Part shown: positions 44,228 through 54,583 of the stretch, piece after piece | Numbering within the stretch: the stretch's first letter is position 1 | Layout: each line of letters begins with the position of its first letter | NCBI GenBank assembly: GCA_002205965.3 | Contig: NADL03000142.1 | Coordinates: 62,001-126,000, forward strand | Direction: 5' to 3' | Source: Kappaphycus alvarezii | Taxonomy: Eukaryota > Rhodophyta > Florideophyceae > Gigartinales > Solieriaceae | DNA length: 64,000 nucleotides | Made by a program: the position numbers and the translations under genes | The notes under the pieces: model-generated | The model's database searches: none | The model's input: the letters and a program-made list of their open reading frames with translations, nothing else | What the model was told of the DNA's origin: nothing

Positions 44228-45202
44228 ATGGCTGTCATCGAGAGAAATGCCCGTCGTCGCCTCTACGACGCAATTAAGGTCATGATCTCTGCCGGATGCA
44301 TTCAACACGAGGGCAAGGTTCTTCGTTGGATAGGTATCGACGATCTTCGACGATGCTCTCGCAATCTCTTACAATGCAGAAATTCTGAAATTCGTGTCAC
44401 CATTGGTGAGGCTAGAAACAGAATTGCCCGCAAAGAGACCATCGCCTCCGATATCCAGAAGAAAATCTCCGCATTTGATCACATCTACCCCATGCGTGAA
44501 ACCAAGCCGACGCCTCACCCCGCTTTCCACACTTCAATTCTCCGCTTTCCTTTTGTCCTGGTCAAGACGACTGGTTCTGCAACCGTCGCCTATTCACCAG
44601 ATAAAAGGGTAGCTTGTATAAACCTGGCAGCAAACTTCAAGCTCTACTCTGGGACCGATATTGTCTGCTTGATCGCCGAGCAAAGAAAGCATCGGCCGAT
44701 TGAAATGCAGCCTCGAATTCCGAGAAAGGTCCGCAATCAACATTCAAAAAAACTACACTGCCAACTGCTACCCACACCCACTCCATCCCCAAGACACCTA
44801 CCTCTGCAAGTTGCCTCCTCAACCACCGAAAGCGGCATTCGCGGAATGCAACCGCAAGCTACCGTCGACCTAGCGCTTCACTCTTTCCCGAGACCACCCC
44901 AACAGACTCATACTGTCAAACAAGCTCAAGAGGGACAAGATATTCAACGGGTATACAACTACAACATCCTTGATTCGGCAACGATAGATCGCTGTCTCGA
45001 CTCGGTAATCCCTGTTCAGTTTGCCAATCATGAAGATGATGTGGAGTTCTTCACGCACTTACTCCATACATCAAAGACCCTCGCTGAAGAGCTTCACCCC
45101 TCCAGGTATGGATGCAGCCGCGATGATCCGGCTTCGGATGACGTCGACCGTGAGTTTGAGAGAATAGTCCGCCATGAATGGGCAAAGCAAGACTTTGGCT
45201 AG
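44228..45202 (+). CDS. E2F dimerisation partner (DP)-like transcription factor
   Basis: 324 codons from ATG 44228; the same frame is open from 44096, and those extra codons (V-A-L-V-Q-N-Y, then A-A-V-A-D-E-I-A-L-E-V) match the DP DNA-binding domain before the first ATG, so the real start lies upstream, perhaps across an intron. Residues 6-18 R-N-A-R-R-R-L-Y-D-A-I-K-V and 33-37 R-W-I-G-I are the recognition helix and following strand of the winged helix, closer to DP than to E2F (which has R-R-I-Y-D-I-T-N-V). Residues ~40-90 form the coiled coil, ~95-150 (F-P-F-V-L-V-K-T) the DP dimerisation barrel. The rest is Pro/Gln/Ser-rich then acidic. DP proteins pair with E2F and control S-phase genes. 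In-frame, uninterrupted, unlike everything around it. Expected acceptor for the first DNA-binding helix was not found. Confidence 0.75.
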   Translation: MAVIERNARRRLYDAIKVMISAGCIQHEGKVLRWIGIDDLRRCSRNLLQCRNSEIRVTIGEARNRIARKETIASDIQKKISAFDHIYPMRETKPTPHPAFHTSILRFPFVLVKTTGSATVAYSPDKRVACINLAANFKLYSGTDIVCLIAEQRKHRPIEMQPRIPRKVRNQHSKKLHCQLLPTPTPSPRHLPLQVASSTTESGIRGMQPQATVDLALHSFPRPPQQTHTVKQAQEGQDIQRVYNYNILDSATIDRCLDSVIPVQFANHEDDVEFFTHLLHTSKTLAEELHPSRYGCSRDDPASDDVDREFERIVRHEWAKQDFG

Positions 45203-45304
45203 GATGTGCCCATTCTTTGGTAGGAAGACATGGGTGACTCGCATATAGATTCTGAAACCCATGAGCGTAAGGAGGTTGGCAGGCGCGCGCGAGAGGGGAC
45301 TAAG

Positions 45305-46855
45305 AAATCTTTTCGCCGTCGCCATCTACCCACTTTTGATTTACTGTAGTACCTTCTCTTGTACAAATTTGGTTGAAGTTCTGGTCCTTCCTCGGCCTCT
45401 CTCTCTCTTAGCATCTTTCCAGAAAGGGTATCTCTCATCCCTTACCTTCGCTTATGGGTTTGCGATCCTCTCCATATGCACTGCCATTTTATGTAGATAT
45501 TTTAATACTGCATACACTCATCTAAGTTCATTTTAAATCGAGTTATCTCTCCCTTTCAGCTTACCGTCTTCTTCAAAATCTCTCTTTCTTTGCACAAAAC
45601 CGCGCGAAGGCGCAACAACAAATTCTCCTTTTTATTTTTAATCTCTTTCATATTTATAGACAGTTCCGTCTAAATCCAATATAACCTCATTCAACCAGGA
45701 ACACAAAACCTTCTAACATCTCCAATCCCCTACCCCTCCCCTACCCAAAATCAAAATGAAATACCTACGCCCTTCCCATTCCATTCCATAAACCCGTCAT
45801 CTTGTCCCTAAACGCCGCTTCCCTGCCCCCTCTTGGTCTCACTGACACGAACGACTAACCCGTCGCGAAACGAGGCAGAAGGCCATAGAATTCGTCCGAA
45901 GGCTCCTCGTTGATGAAGAGGCAGAGAAGGTTGAAGGCAAAATCGCTGATGAGGATGGACTATTTAGAAGAGTTGGTGGCCGCGAAGTTGGTTTATGAGG
46001 ATGAATAATTGGACTAGGAGTCTATGGGAGAAGCTTCAGAAGATGAAGCAAAGGGCCCGGAATCCGATGAAGAGGGTGAAGATACGGAACTGGGATCGTG
46101 GATGTGTGTGGAAAGCGGGGTGACGGAGGTGATGGTGTGGGCCATGGGATGGATGAGTAGAACCGAAAATCCCGACTATAGTTTTGGATGGGGATATCGA
46201 CAGTGTTTTAGGTATTTCCCCAGAGGACGTGAAAACCGTGGGTAATTCGGGGATATTTGTGGGGACTGCTTTAGTAGCATTGATATTCTGGAGGATTCGT
46301 TCGGATCTGATCTAGACGATGGGAAATGGGAGAACTAGATAGATTATGCGTCTTTTAGGTTTCTTCGGTTTAGAAAATATTGTCTACACAAATTATCTTC
46401 ATTAATTTCATGGTATTTGGTGTAGTTTTGTTTGGACTTTAGGGGTACCAAAAAGTCTATCTAAGCTGAGTAAACTGCTTTCTCGAGAAGAAGGGGAAAA
46501 TGTTTCCAGAAAACTTCAAAGTGTGTTACAGAAGTTAGTATCTTACTTCAAACCAAAATTTAAAACAGCTTGCAATTCTCAAAGCGAGGTGGAAAAGCGT
46601 GCACCTTTAGGAATGTTTAACAACACATTAAGCCCTCTCCCATTTAAATGAATCTTATTTTCCCTGTTATGTCTACGAAAAAATTCAGTCGCTCTCAAAG
46701 TAGTGGTACAGCATGCCCTTTTCCGAACAAACTGGTAAACTCTAAGTCCTTTGTCCATATTCTCCACTTTTTTCCCACAATTACATTACGGTAGCAGTTT
46801 TGTCGCCCGAAAACCCTCATTTTGTAGAAAGTAGACATCAGATATCTCTTTTACG
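45305..46855 (+). repeat. Old, degenerate gypsy LTR
   Basis: Follows the LTR consensus from CGCCGTCGCCATCTAC at ~45312 through TTTACTGTAGTACC, the ORF part (K-A-I-E-F-V-R-R-L-L at ~45880; D-I-C-G-D-C-F-S-S-I-D-I-L-E-D-S-F-G-S-D at ~46250-46310), AGTCTATCTAAGCTGAGTAAAC and ACGGTAGCAGTTTTGTC, to ~46855. Much diverged. It begins ~100 bp after the DP-like stop codon and could supply its 3' end. Confidence 0.65.
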
Positions 46856-47189
46856 CCAACATATCCCTACAAAAGGTGTTTTAGTGGCTTAAAAATAGAG
46901 AGAGTGATTGATCTGCGCAATGTGCAACAGTTATCAAGCAAGGAAAATAGAGCGATGCTTTTTGCAGGGTATACGAAAGTATTTTTATTTCTGGAATTAT
47001 GAAACCTTTCAATCGTGGTTGGAGAAATGTTAGCCCTTCAATTCGGGAACTATATCTTCCAACGGTAAAAATACGCAAAACTTCCTTCATCCTGGTAACT
47101 TGAGAGCAGCTCAAATGGAAGATGCGGTAAGGTTTGTTCATATTTAGTGTGGCATTCAGAAAGAACATCGGGTTGGATGCCCTCACCTT

Positions 47190-47830
47190 CCTATGGGGGA
47201 GCGAGGGGATTCAAGAAGATATCATCACAAAAATCGGTCCCTCCTTTGCTTTCCACTGCTTAGATGTCCGGTCGCGTGCGGGAAAGATCAATTCACGGCT
47301 CTAAGACAGGATGATGGGCAGCTCTTGCGAGTTCTCCAGCGAGAAGGGTTAGTTGGCGATCATTTGAGCTGACCCATTGCGATTCATGCAAGAGTGTTTC
47401 CGGGCAATTCCTTCTCGGCCATGGCGTGACAGAGTGAAAAGTAGGACTTTGCTGTGGTATTGAAGCCGCAGCGAGAACTATCTAGGTTCAGTGCTTGTCT
47501 GGAGTACGGGCATAGGGAACGGTACACCAATTCCGTAGCTCCTGGTTGGTACATAGATGTGCAAAACGTCTGGCTCCTGGAATCGCGAAGAGAAATTTAT
47601 CCTTGTACTGCCTCATGGACTGCGTGCGTCAACGTCTTTTGCGACGGTGATTTTTGTAATTCTCCCCCCAAGAAGAGTCAGATGAAGTAGTGAACTAACC
47701 CATCATCCCCCCCTTTTTTGTGAGCAATATCACAGAACGGGATAATCCTAGACGACAGGCAAGGGGTCGACCTCCTCAAATGATCTTCCACAGCTGAATC
47801 GTATGTCTCCAGCTTCGTAAAAAGGGGAGG
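47190..47830 (-). mobile_element. LINE-F: fragment of R2-type LINE endonuclease region
   Basis: Minus strand pieces match LINE-B: C-H-A-M-A-E-K-E-L region, L-A-G-E-L-A-R-A-A-H-H-P-V near 47320, R-T-R-P-D-I near 47275 and F-L-N-P-L-A-P-P near 47215. Stops throughout. Beyond 47190 similarity is lost, with a possible R1-like TATATCTTCCAACGGTAAA at ~47050. Confidence 0.6.
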
Positions 47831-48905
47831 AAATGTTCGGGTGCTTTAATGTTAGAAAAATGTGGTCGGTTCGGGCCCGAAATATCTTAGAGAGCTACTG
47901 ATGATGAAAAGTTCTATTTGCCAACAAAGTTATCTGATATCTTGTATGGAAAGAATTGCTTTGAGCATACCACGTGATATGACCGCCCCTACCCATCCTT
48001 CTCTTCACAAACTTCGAACCTCTCCAGATCGACAATGACATCACCGACGTCGTCGCCTTCTGAGGAGTTGAGACTAGACCAGTCCGTCCAGCCAGCAAGT
48101 ACCCACAAATGTTCTGTGCTTTAGGGTCCTCTTACAGGCAGGTTAGTGTCTTCTCCATGGCCATAATGAGCCCACTTTCGCGCCATTACGTCTGCCCATA
48201 GACGCCTTTGGGTGTTGCTTGGTAATCGGCAGTTTCCACCAAGGTGGAAGATTGGAGCTTCCCGCCACTAGGTGGCGGGCGCGGGGTATTCGGTACCAGA
48301 GATTAGTTCATTATGGGCCTATTTTTTTGTGGAACAGACGAAGCCTAGTGAAAACCCGACCTTAGGCAGTCAAATATTGCGAACAAAAAGTCCTTCACGG
48401 AGCGGGTCAAACCACGCTTTGCTAACTTGGACGCCTTCAACGAGGCAGCAGATCACATATGATTGCAACCACCACGTGACCGATCCCGTAGTCACGCCAC
48501 CTGAAAAGAAAATAGGAAAAAGGTCTTGTAAAGCCTTTACAATCATGAACTAGAAGTCAAGAATGCTACTGCCGCGATATTTTACGTTGAGTTGGTCCTG
48601 ATCCCAAGTAATGTTTTTTTGTGTCTATGGGTTTGACTCCCGAAATACTTCGAAGTCCAATACACCTCCTACTAATTTGCGAATACAGTCTTTCATCACT
48701 GTAGTTTCAGTCGGGCTTGAAAATCACTCGAGAACTCCATCGCAAGTGTTTTTAGTGATTCGAGAATGCTACTTTGCGGCGTGTCATGTTTATGTTCAGT
48801 AAGAACGGTGCTGCTAGAGTATTCCGCAATACGAGGAAGACTCCGACCTTGCAAGGAATTAAGTATCCAATGCATTTACCGCGTGGAGGAAGACACAATA
48901 AAGAC
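47831..48905. other. Unassigned 1.1 kb
   Basis: Open frames here (for example 48272-48553 plus) have no recognisable domain and no support; no match to the window's repeats apart from the LINE-tail-like GGGTGCTTTAATG at ~47841. Confidence 0.4.
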
Positions 48906-50393
48906 TGTTAGGTGCGCAAGAATGCGAATGGATTTTCTTGTTGTCGTCATCTCCCGACTTTTAACTACTGTAGTACCTCTCTTTGTCAAAAATTGCTTGT
49001 AGTTCTGGTAATTTCTCGCTCTTCCTCACTCTAAACGCCTTCCGGAAGAATATCACTCCTTTCTGATCCTTGATAATCCTTACCACGGTCCTCTCCAAAC
49101 TAACTTCCAATTTATAAAGGTGCGTCAGTACTGAATCTACTCTTCTAAATCGATCCCTAATCAACCTCTCTTTCCATTTTCGCTTACCTCCTTCTCCAAA
49201 TTCATTTTTTTGAAAAAAGGGGCGCAAATGCAATACTGCAAATTCCCTTTTAAATTTATTTCACATATTTCAAATCTATGGAATTCGCCCTCGGGAGCCT
49301 ATTTAAACCCCTTTTTCCAAGCTCCAAACCTCTTCGATCATTTTTCTCACTATCTCTCTCCTCCCACCCATTGTAAACACCCTCAAACTCCTGCTACTAC
49401 CTAGAATCTACCAAAAAGGACAATTCATGCCCCTCCAGAGCTATTTCCAAAAATCGCCACTCTCGCCCTCTAATCGCCATTCTTCTACTCCCTTTCGGCC
49501 CTACTAGCCGCGATGAGTATCTCCGCAGACAAACGAAGAAGAAGTTTTCGAGTTCGTTCGTCGCTTGTTCATAGAGGATGAAGGGGAAAGGTAGGTAAGG
49601 ATCATAAAGGGGAGGTCGACGAGGGAGCTGGGGAGAGTTTTGAGATGTGGGCAGCCCTGGAATCGGTCGAAGAGAGTGAGGATATAGAGGAAGACGAAAG
49701 GAAGGATGAGGAGGAGGATGAAGAGGAGGATAAAGAGGAGGACGAGGAGGATGAGAGAGAAGGAGACGTGGAAAGTGTTGGAATAATGGGACGGTGGTTA
49801 GGCGTTATGGGCCAAGCGGTCGAGATGCTGGAACTGGATTGGGGCATATTTAGTAGTTTAGATATCTATCAGGAGGAAACAGAGAAGTATGAGCCGTTCG
49901 CCGATATTTATAGGGACTACGTGGGTAGCATGAATATTTTGGAGGAATTGTTTGGATCTGATTTTAGGGATGGTAATTGATAGGACCAAAACAATTGTTC
50001 GTTTCTTAAGTATCTTTTTTAGAGTGTACCATCCACAAAAGTGTTTCAAGCATTTGTTGGTATCTTTGTATTTTTTCCAGACTGTACGGGCAGCCAGAAG
50101 TCTATATAAGCTGAGTAAACGAGTTCCTCTTGGAGAGGTCAAGCAAGTTGGTAGACAACTTCAAGTCAAGTCCCGAGTAATAGGAGGTCGAAAGTCAACT
50201 TTAGGCCCAAGAAAAATTTTTCTCACGCTGGCCACAGAGCATCGGTGTTAAGCAATGCCACTTATGTACTTGCTTGTAGCTCTCTCAACTTTCGTCCTTA
50301 TTCAACACTTTTTTTGCTCAGCTATACCACGGTAGCACTTTTCTCGGCTGCAACACCTGCTTTTAGGGGTATCTGTTCTGAGTATCTCTCCTC
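48906..50393 (+). repeat. Solo gypsy LTR, old
   Basis: TGTTAGGTGCGC at 48906 and LTR-like sequence to ~50393, with TATA box 49300-49307 and the acidic ORF. The right end is diverged (CTCCTCCCTCCTTTAG) and no target duplication was found. Clearly older than the LTRs at 54.6 and 62.0 kb. Confidence 0.8.
49645..49980 (+). pseudogene. LTR-internal acidic ORF, C-terminal two-thirds
   Basis: 111 open codons: an Asp/Glu-rich block (E-E-D-E-E-E-D-K-E-E-D), D-V-E-S-V-G-I-M-G, then I-F-S-S-L-D-I-Y-Q-E-E, E-P-F-A-D-I, S-M-N-I-L-E-E-L-F-G-S-D and a stop at the same place as in the other LTRs. The N-terminal part (M-P-L-Q-S-Y-F-Q-K-S-P from 49427) is in another frame. That the tail is still readable in a diverged solo LTR is the notable point. 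Confidence 0.5.
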
Positions 50394-50399
50394 CCTCCT

Positions 50400-52338
50400 T
50401 TAGCCATGGCAAAGACGGTATCTTCCATGAGGATCAGATGGATCCTGTACAGCAGAAGAAGGTTGGGAAGCATATGGAATGATCTAATGTTAATGTCATC
50501 GATACGGGGAGCTTTTAAAATGCTGGAGCTCGTTACATTCTCATTGCAGAACCTTGGTTGTAGAGGCTGGAAGAGAAAACCCAAACCAAGTATGTCCATC
50601 TACTAAAACCCAAACAGATAGTAGCCTCATTTGGCAAAAAGGCCACGAAATGAAAATGAGCTGCGCGGCGGCAGTTGTTAAGCTCATCGACTTGATGTCC
50701 TGGTTGGAGTTACTCACCATTGGTTCGACTAGTATTGACAATCTAGCTTCAACTCACGAGAGAATATTGATAAGGGAGCTACCGCTATGTATCTTAACAC
50801 TTATTCCTTTCTTACTATCTGCCACGATCTCGGCGTAAAGTGTAATGTAAAAGCCCAAGAATATTAGCCAGAGGATTCCTGGCATTCCTCTCATGTCTTC
50901 TTCCGTGGAAAAGAGAGCTGGATCTGTAAGCGTGAGTAACCAAAAAAGATAAGAGATAATGTATTAAAGCCAGTACCAACAACGGTACGGAGTCGATCGT
51001 TCAGAGGATTCTAGCCCCGGTCTTGAGCTATTCTCCTTGCCCTCCTTTCACACTCACGGCGATTCACTCGGTACAAGTTAGTAGCGTCAGGATTAACGGG
51101 ATAGGTCGCGTTGCAGAAATAAAGGATCGGTTTTACGACTCTGGTGACCGAGTCCGATAAAGTTCACCCGCTATACTGAACTAAATACTTAACCGACCGG
51201 TACCAACTTACTGAACATACTGTTGTATTCTCCAGTACTGGCTATCTCTACCGTAACGGTGAATTAGTGCCGGTGCACGGAGAGTATCACCAACATACCG
51301 TTCGGACTTGGAAACATGGTGAGGGGGAGTGCTGTATTGTCTTCTTCCTTGTTCGTAGTCCCGTGACCGTGAACAAAACACAAAGAAATAAAACACGTAG
51401 TCATGCTATAGATGATATACAGTAGTCTCACAGAAGAGAATCAAAAAAATGGCACACCATGCTGTAGACGATATCGTCTGACTTTCCCGTTCTCGGTAAT
51501 AACAGTTAGGATAACCAACTGATCAGTCAATCTTACATCGCAGATGGCGCTGCAAGCATGCTCTGAAGCCCGTCCAAAATGTTTGCAATTTTCGTAGTAG
51601 GGGCCCCCGTGCCTGTATTAAATCAAGGGCCGGAATACCATCCGAGGTTATATTCGGGGAATGATTTGGGTGTCTTACTTTTGGAGGATATATCCGCTAT
51701 CCCATAGTTTTTCAGACAACCACTATTGGGGTGAAACATTTTGTAAGTGGAACGAGCAAACGGCGGATGGTACGGGTAATTGTTGGAGAACCGAATGAGA
51801 AGTTGGAACATAGAATCTTCCCTCGACCTATTCCCGGGCCCTAAACGGTCGCATCCAAGATGTAGGGATCATCCATATCACGCGGACTGGCATTCCCACC
51901 TTACGGCGGGTGACGGGAAATCGTGCGATACTCATTCTGCTTAAAAATTTGGAGTAGCAGGGGGCGCTGTTTTCCGGATCTGAGAATGAGCTCCATAGGT
52001 TAGCAGTATCTGTGAATCCAATTGGCTTTTCGAGGTTCTCCATACGGTCCCTAATGGTTACCTTGAGAGATTTCAGACTCTCCGAAAGCTCCGCATGCTC
52101 GTACGGACCTCTGCGGCAGGAAACCTCGTCCTTGCTGAGCTTTCCTTCCACAAGCGAATGAAGATCTGTGGCTCTGATAATGTACATCTCGTACCACATC
52201 AAAACAGCCTTTCCAGAACATCAGGGAACTGCTGAGCATGGGCACTGTGCTCGAGAGTTCCACCAACTGAGACACGCAGGGTCTCATAACGAATGTAATC
52301 GTTATAAGTATTTATATATATATATCGTTGTAAGTATT
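50400..52338. other. Unassigned 1.9 kb with one R1 tail
   Basis: No gene recognised. An inverted R1 copy lies at ~51655-51740 (GATTTGGGTGTCTTACTTTT, CTATCCCATAGTTTTTC). The minus-strand frame 52202-51828 (124 codons, K-S-L-K-V-T-I-R-D-R-M-E) could be a Gag scrap, unproven. A short (TA)n run at 52313-52325. Confidence 0.4.
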
Positions 52339-52339
52339 T

Positions 52340-52612
52340 CCATGTTCGAACAGGCCAAGAATCGTCGGTACAAGGCCTTTTGCTAAGAACTATCCATCGA
52401 CTTTCATCTGGTTGCCTTCGACGTCTACGACTTAGCTGGACCTGGTGCCGAGAAATGCATCTCTCTCATCGCAAATTACATCGCATCCCGCCGCGGCACC
52501 AACTCAGTGGCCGAACGTGCAAGCATCTTTCACATTCTTAACTCCTTCGTCCAACAGCGCACCGCTCTGGCAGTGAACCGTCGGCTGCTAGACCACTCTG
52601 CGCCTTGCTAGT
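52340..52612 (+). pseudogene. C-terminal fragment of another LINE protein
   Basis: F-E-Q-A-K-N-R-R-Y-K-A-F-C (52341-52380) and, after a frame change, F-H-L-V-A-F-D-V-Y, A-E-K-C-I-S-L-I-A-N-Y, A-E-R-A-S-I-F-H-I-L-N-S-F to the stop at 52610-52612. The pattern (K-x-R-x-Y near a F-x-L-V-x-F strand, then helices) is that of the segment after the endonuclease in LINE-B and LINE-2, but it belongs to neither. It meets the E2 pseudogene tail to tail. Confidence 0.55.
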
Positions 52613-53045
52613 TTTCCTGTTGGCGAGCCGTGGCCCTCCCCCCTCCATCTAGTAAATTTTTTTCTCGTGTGTTGTAAGTACTTTTGATGGAGTCGTTTCC
52701 CTTTGACTTGTAACCGGGCTCATTGTTGTATGGTTCCGGACACATCAGTGACTGGACGGAAAAGACCAACCAAAGGCTTTCGGCAGACGACCAAGCCGAC
52801 CCCTCCGATATGCCAAGAATGGACAGGCAAACCATGGGATTGAAAAGGACTCGACCTACTGCAGTTGTCTGCAATATAACGCGGGGCGGTTTCATAGGAT
52901 ACTCTGGACGAACCCTCATATCGAAGTAGAAGAACCCTTCAACATAGGGAGTCTCTAACGGACCGACGATCAAAGCAGAAACCTTAGTGACATCAGATTC
53001 ATCGGCTTGTGCGTAAATGAACGGGACGGGTTCTTTGAGTAAATT
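52608..53045 (-). pseudogene. Ubiquitin-conjugating enzyme (UBE2Z-like) fragment
   Basis: Open frame from 53045 (no ATG; TAA directly before, at 53048-53046). It reads L-L-K-E-P-V-P, D-E-S-D-V-T-K-V-S-A-L-I, G-P-L-E-T-P-Y, F-D-M-R-V-R-P-E-Y-P, K-P-P-R-V, G-R-V-L-F-N-P-M, then V-C-L-S-I-L-G with the catalytic Cys, A-W-S-S-A-E-S-L, N-E-P-G-Y. This is the E2 fold of the UBE2Z/BIRC6 type. About seven residues normally between N-P and the V-C-L-S-I-L strand (the N-x-Y-x-x-G-K loop) are missing, an in-frame deletion beside the active site. The first helix is out of frame (upstream Y-F-A-S-D-M) and the C-terminus runs into unrelated sequence. Most likely a pseudogene piece; a spliced gene with unusual loop is less likely. 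Confidence 0.7.
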
Positions 53046-53459
53046 TTACAGGTCATGTCCGATGCGAAGTACACCGGAGCCCGAGATAGACAGGGGACGA
53101 TGGCTAGGTCCCAGCGCGGGAGGCCGATGAGCATAAGTCGAGGGTACGCCGCCTCCTTATGCGCCCGCCATGAGTTGAAAAAAGATTGCTGGCGTAGTGA
53201 ATAAAATCTGTTTGTCCGGCGTTCAATTCCAGAGTCGTTTTTGTTGCCCAGCTGTAGCTGTGGCTAATGTCCACGCAGACAGAGTCGGACTTGCGGTGAA
53301 TGTCAGTACGGGGCGAGAAAAAGGCTGGAGAACTGTAAAATTTGGAGCAGTTGATAAAGGGTAGGTTTGTCACGTGGAAAGTGAGGAAGTTCGGCTTGAG
53401 CTTTAAATATTCTGAAGTTAAAGATTTGCGAGCGAGACAGTAGCTTTTGCTTGTAATGT
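53046..53459. other. Unassigned flank of the E2 fragment
   Basis: May contain the out-of-frame first helix of the E2 near 53070; otherwise nothing recognised. Confidence 0.35.
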
Positions 53460-53693
53460 ATCAAACGACGGTAACGTTGACAGCGCTAGTTTTGCCAATA
53501 CAGAGTACCACGGCCGCTGCCACGTCCAACGCGGCCTGCCTACTGTCTGGTCTCACGTCGGCCTTCTAGCGACTTTGAGCCGGATTAATTCCATTTCTTG
53601 CTTCCCCACGCCGACCACTTGTACAAGTTATGTGATGCGCTTTGGAACATAGGTTAACCTATTTTTCAATCATTAAAACACCCCAATTTCCCC
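53460..53693 (+). mobile_element. LINE 3'-end fragment (LINE-G)
   Basis: T-S-N-A-A-C-L-L-S-G-L C-terminal codons near 53525-53565, stop, and a 3' UTR ending CATTAAAACACCCCAATTTCCCCC (~53691). Confidence 0.7.
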
Positions 53694-53756
53694 CCTGCCA
53701 GTAGGTGATGATCAAATTTTGAAATAAATTTGAAATCCCGAGTAATGACGTTATCA

Positions 53757-53855
53757 ACGTGATGATAAATCTTTATTGGTTGTACAATGTCGCACAGAAG
53801 CGTGCGGAGGGTATTCATAAATTAACTACGGATGCGGGCGTCGGGTAGAAACCTG
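53757..53855 (-). repeat. LINE-2 3' tail
   Basis: Minus strand matches 15388-15487, ending TAAAGATTTATCATCACG. Followed at 53861-53880 by an inverted T3-type end (GGGGGGTTAATTTACTG). Confidence 0.75.
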
Positions 53856-53880
53856 CTGAAATGGGGGGTTAATTTACTGT

Positions 53881-54583
53881 ACTCTTGTCATCTCTGCCGC
53901 ACTGACCACCACCGCGTGCGTCTTGCACCAGCGCTCCCAGATTTCTTATCGCGATACGCGATCGTCCTTCCTGTTTTTGTTGCTTTCTCTTTTGGTTCTT
54001 CAAATATTTCTTCTCCTGGATAACACCATTTCGTGTCTCTGATCTCCCGACTATCGAGTGATCTCGCGGGTGCACATGCAGTGCCGCCCTTTCGTTCCTT
54101 TCCTGCGTCGGTCCTGAGGCCAACCCTCTCGTCACACACACTATATGGCGCCAAAAAACAAACCGTTCCGCTGCCACCCACATGAACCCTTTCATTACTC
54201 TTTCACACGCCGCGCTGGATTTCTTGATCAAGTCCGCCTCACTACTTGGCGGAGCTTTGAATCTTGCCGTCTTTCTACGGTACGAAGCCAAACGACCTGC
54301 TGCATTTTGATGACTTGGAGCTTGGGCTGAGCAGCATCGTGCGAAATTAGTCCTCATGCTACGTGATGATCACAGCAGCTACTGCTGGTTTTTTGCCTTA
54401 TCGGCTCAGGTGGGGCCGTACTGCGTTACTCGCCGCTAATGTAATCGACGGTGAGCGGCAGTCCCAACAGCGCCAGATGTGTTTCTGTATACTTTTGCAT
54501 TTAGCAATGCCGCAGTACTGTGCTGCGTACAATTGATACATTAGGCAGACTGCAGACGGCTTGCTGCGTCCTGCTACACACCC
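53881..54583. other. Unassigned flank of the gypsy element
   Basis: The minus-strand frame 54357-53869 (ATG, 162 codons, Lys/Arg/Gln-rich) has no recognisable domain. The 54583 end carries CACCC, the left target duplication of the gypsy. Confidence 0.4.

Noticed and set aside
44637..44822. Minus-strand ORFs opposite the DP-like gene
   Set aside because: Shadows of the 324-codon plus-strand frame.
48272..48553. ORF of 93 codons near 48.3 kb
   Set aside because: No homology recognised and no codon-level support.
53869..54357. 162-codon minus-strand ORF with a proper ATG
   Set aside because: No domain recognised, odd composition, and sits in repeat-flank sequence; left as unassigned.
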